Position numbers and translations under genes: made by a program | Notes under the pieces: model-generated | Told to the model about the DNA's origin: nothing | The model's input: only the letters and a program-made list of their open reading frames with translations | The model's database searches: none | DNA from: Pseudoalteromonas ostreae | GTDB taxonomy: Bacteria; Pseudomonadota; Gammaproteobacteria; Enterobacterales; Alteromonadaceae | Direction: 5' to 3' | NCBI RefSeq assembly: GCF_018069805.1 | Contig: NZ_JAGPYN010000014.1 | Location: 62,001 to 126,000 of the forward strand | DNA: 64,000 nt | Shown here: positions 62,730 through 64,000 of the stretch, one piece after another | How positions within the stretch are numbered: the first letter of the stretch is position 1 | Layout of the letters: each line of letters starts with the position of its first letter

Positions 62730-64000
62730 ATGCGTTTGAGCACCATAAAATTAGCGGGTTTTAAATCTTTTGTAGAGCCCACTAAAATTCCATTCCCAGA
62801 TCAAATGACCTGTGTCGTTGGCCCAAACGGCTGCGGCAAGTCTAATGTCATTGATGCTGTGCGTTGGGTGCTTGGCGAAAGCTCTGCAAAAAATCTGCGT
62901 GGCGATGCCATGACCGATGTTATTTTTAATGGCTCAACCAATCGCAAACCTATTTCTCAAGCGTCGGTTGAGTTGATTTTTGATAATACCCAAGGGCACT
63001 TACCGAATACTTTTGCCGATCGAAACCAAGTGGCGATTAAACGTTTGGTAACACGCGACGGGCAATCGCTGTATTTTCTCAATGGCAGTAAATGTCGTAA
63101 GCGAGATATTACCGATATATTTTTAGGCACAGGTCTTGGTCCGCGTAGTTATGCGATTATTGAGCAAGGCATGATCTCGCGTTTAATTGAGAGTAAACCG
63201 GCAGATTTACGGGTGTTTTTAGAAGAAGCTGCAGGCGTTTCAAAATACAAAGAGCGCCGCCGCGAAACGCAAACCCGCATTAAAAGCACCCGTGAAAACC
63301 TTGAGCGTTTACTGGATGTACGTAAAGAATTACAAGCACAAGTTGATAAACTGGCAGTGCAGTCAGTTGAAGCAAAAAAATACCGCGAGTTAAAAACCCA
63401 AGAGCGCACCTTAAAAGGGCAACTTGCGGTCTTAAAATGGCAAAAGCTACATCAGCAACAAGTGACTAAAGCCGACACAATGGCCAAGTTGAATGAGCAA
63501 ATTAGTTTTTTTAAAACTGCTCATTCAGGTCATGACGATGTACTAGCAAGTCTTGAAAACCAAGTGCAATTGCAACTTGAAAAACTCAATGATGCGCAGC
63601 AAGCCCAGCACCAAACGCACACTGAATTGACTCGTGCTGAGCAACAGCAAATAAACTTAAAACAACAGCAACAAGCGTTTAGTCACAACCTGATCAAACA
63701 ACAACAGTTGCAGTTACAAAATCAGCAGCTGCAACAACAGCAAAAAGACCATACTGATGAGTTACAAAATGCGTTACAAGAGGCAATTGAACATACTTTA
63801 ATATGTACAGAACAAGTCACTGAGATGGCCGACGCGGCGGCACAGTTGCAAAGTGTCAAGCAGCGCAGTGCTTCGGATTGGCAAAGAGTTAATGAACAGT
63901 TTCAGGCTATTAATACGCAATATAGCAAGCAACAAAATATAGCCGATCAACAGCTGCAAAATTTGCACTATATTAAAAACCAGCAAACGGCATTAGAAAG
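62730..64000 (+). CDS. smc: Chromosome segregation protein SMC, N-terminal part
   Basis: The 5' part of smc, open to the end of the window (423 codons). The start ATG at 62730 gives [20 protein letters not shown]. Seen: the Walker A motif [20 protein letters not shown] near residue 31-50, the [20 protein letters not shown] block near 137-156, [20 protein letters not shown] near 166-185, and then a Gln-rich coiled coil. SMC holds and compacts DNA and helps segregate chromosomes. The hinge, second coil and signature/Walker B head lie outside. In this order zipA and ligA usually follow. Confidence 0.96.
   Translation, partial: MRLSTIKLAGFKSFVEPTKIPFPDQMTCVVGPNGCGKSNVIDAVRWVLGESSAKNLRGDAMTDVIFNGSTNRKPISQASVELIFDNTQGHLPNTFADRNQVAIKRLVTRDGQSLYFLNGSKCRKRDITDIFLGTGLGPRSYAIIEQGMISRLIESKPADLRVFLEEAAGVSKYKERRRETQTRIKSTRENLERLLDVRKELQAQVDKLAVQSVEAKKYRELKTQERTLKGQLAVLKWQKLHQQQVTKADTMAKLNEQISFFKTAHSGHDDVLASLENQVQLQLEKLNDAQQAQHQTHTELTRAEQQQINLKQQQQAFSHNLIKQQQLQLQNQQLQQQQKDHTDELQNALQEAIEHTLICTEQVTEMADAAAQLQSVKQRSASDWQRVNEQFQAINTQYSKQQNIADQQLQNLHYIKNQQTALE

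Noticed and set aside
63149-63409. Minus-strand 86-codon frame at the right end
   Set aside because: It lies opposite the open smc frame, which continues to the window end with conserved SMC motifs.

Overview
The window reads as a chromosomal segment of a marine gammaproteobacterium of the order Alteromonadales, most likely Pseudoalteromonas or a close relative. This is an inference from AT-rich coding DNA, the N-terminal plug sequence of the TonB receptor, a periplasmic tricorn-like protease, and housekeeping blocks in enterobacterial/alteromonad gene order. No database search was possible.

Layout. 1-1.6 kb: the 3' end of a Lon-type protease gene and an FKBP prolyl isomerase. 1.7-11.7 kb: an accessory nutrient-uptake locus. 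One strand carries an ECF sigma factor, a FecR-type anti-sigma factor and a sugar-porter MFS transporter. The divergent strand carries an STN-domain TonB-dependent receptor, a tryptophan-halogenase-like flavoprotein, a SapC protein and a DUF6445 protein. 11.7-16.0 kb: a two-component system, a DUF2141 protein and a Tat-exported carotenoid oxygenase, bracketed by a perfect 42-bp direct repeat that copies the 3' end of the DUF6445 gene. 16.1-24.4 kb: a coiled-coil orphan, the tricorn-like protease, an NAD(P)-binding protein, a palindromic MITE-like element, an enoyl-CoA hydratase/isomerase, an RDD membrane protein with an apparent amber truncation, and an unknown membrane protein. 24.5-31.4 kb: the conserved lnt-corC-ybeY-phoH-miaB block with ubiF divergent. 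31.6-33.2 kb: a GGDEF-EAL protein.

33.2-34.7 kb: a ten-gene tRNA operon on the minus strand (4 Gln-TTG, 4 Leu-TAG, 2 Met-CAT) with duplicated spacers, two decayed tRNA-Leu halves and a recognisable sigma70 promoter with a GC-rich discriminator. 34.9-48.4 kb: ychF-pth-rplY-prs-ispE-lolB on the minus strand and hemA-prfA-prmC-(HD-GYP regulator)-sirB2-sirB1-(DUF819)-kdsA on the plus strand, joined at a divergent lolB/hemA promoter region. 48.5-52.7 kb: gcvA, an alpha/beta hydrolase, ygdD, rlmM, a cysteine-cluster protein and cysZ. 52.9-56.1 kb: a small accessory patch with an orphan, a sulfotransferase, an unknown 463-residue protein and a GNAT acetyltransferase. 56.4-59.3 kb: speA-speB, which make putrescine from arginine. 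59.3-61.7 kb: a YjgN / M48 protease / small membrane protein operon. 61.9-64 kb: a TrmH-type methyltransferase and the 5' part of smc, which runs off the window.

The parts most worth a second look are the sigma/anti-sigma/TonB receptor/halogenase/SapC/DUF6445 locus, the 42-bp repeat around the adjacent module, the receptor's second, internal signal-peptide-like segment, the amber codon in the RDD gene and the tRNA-Leu halves in the tRNA operon.
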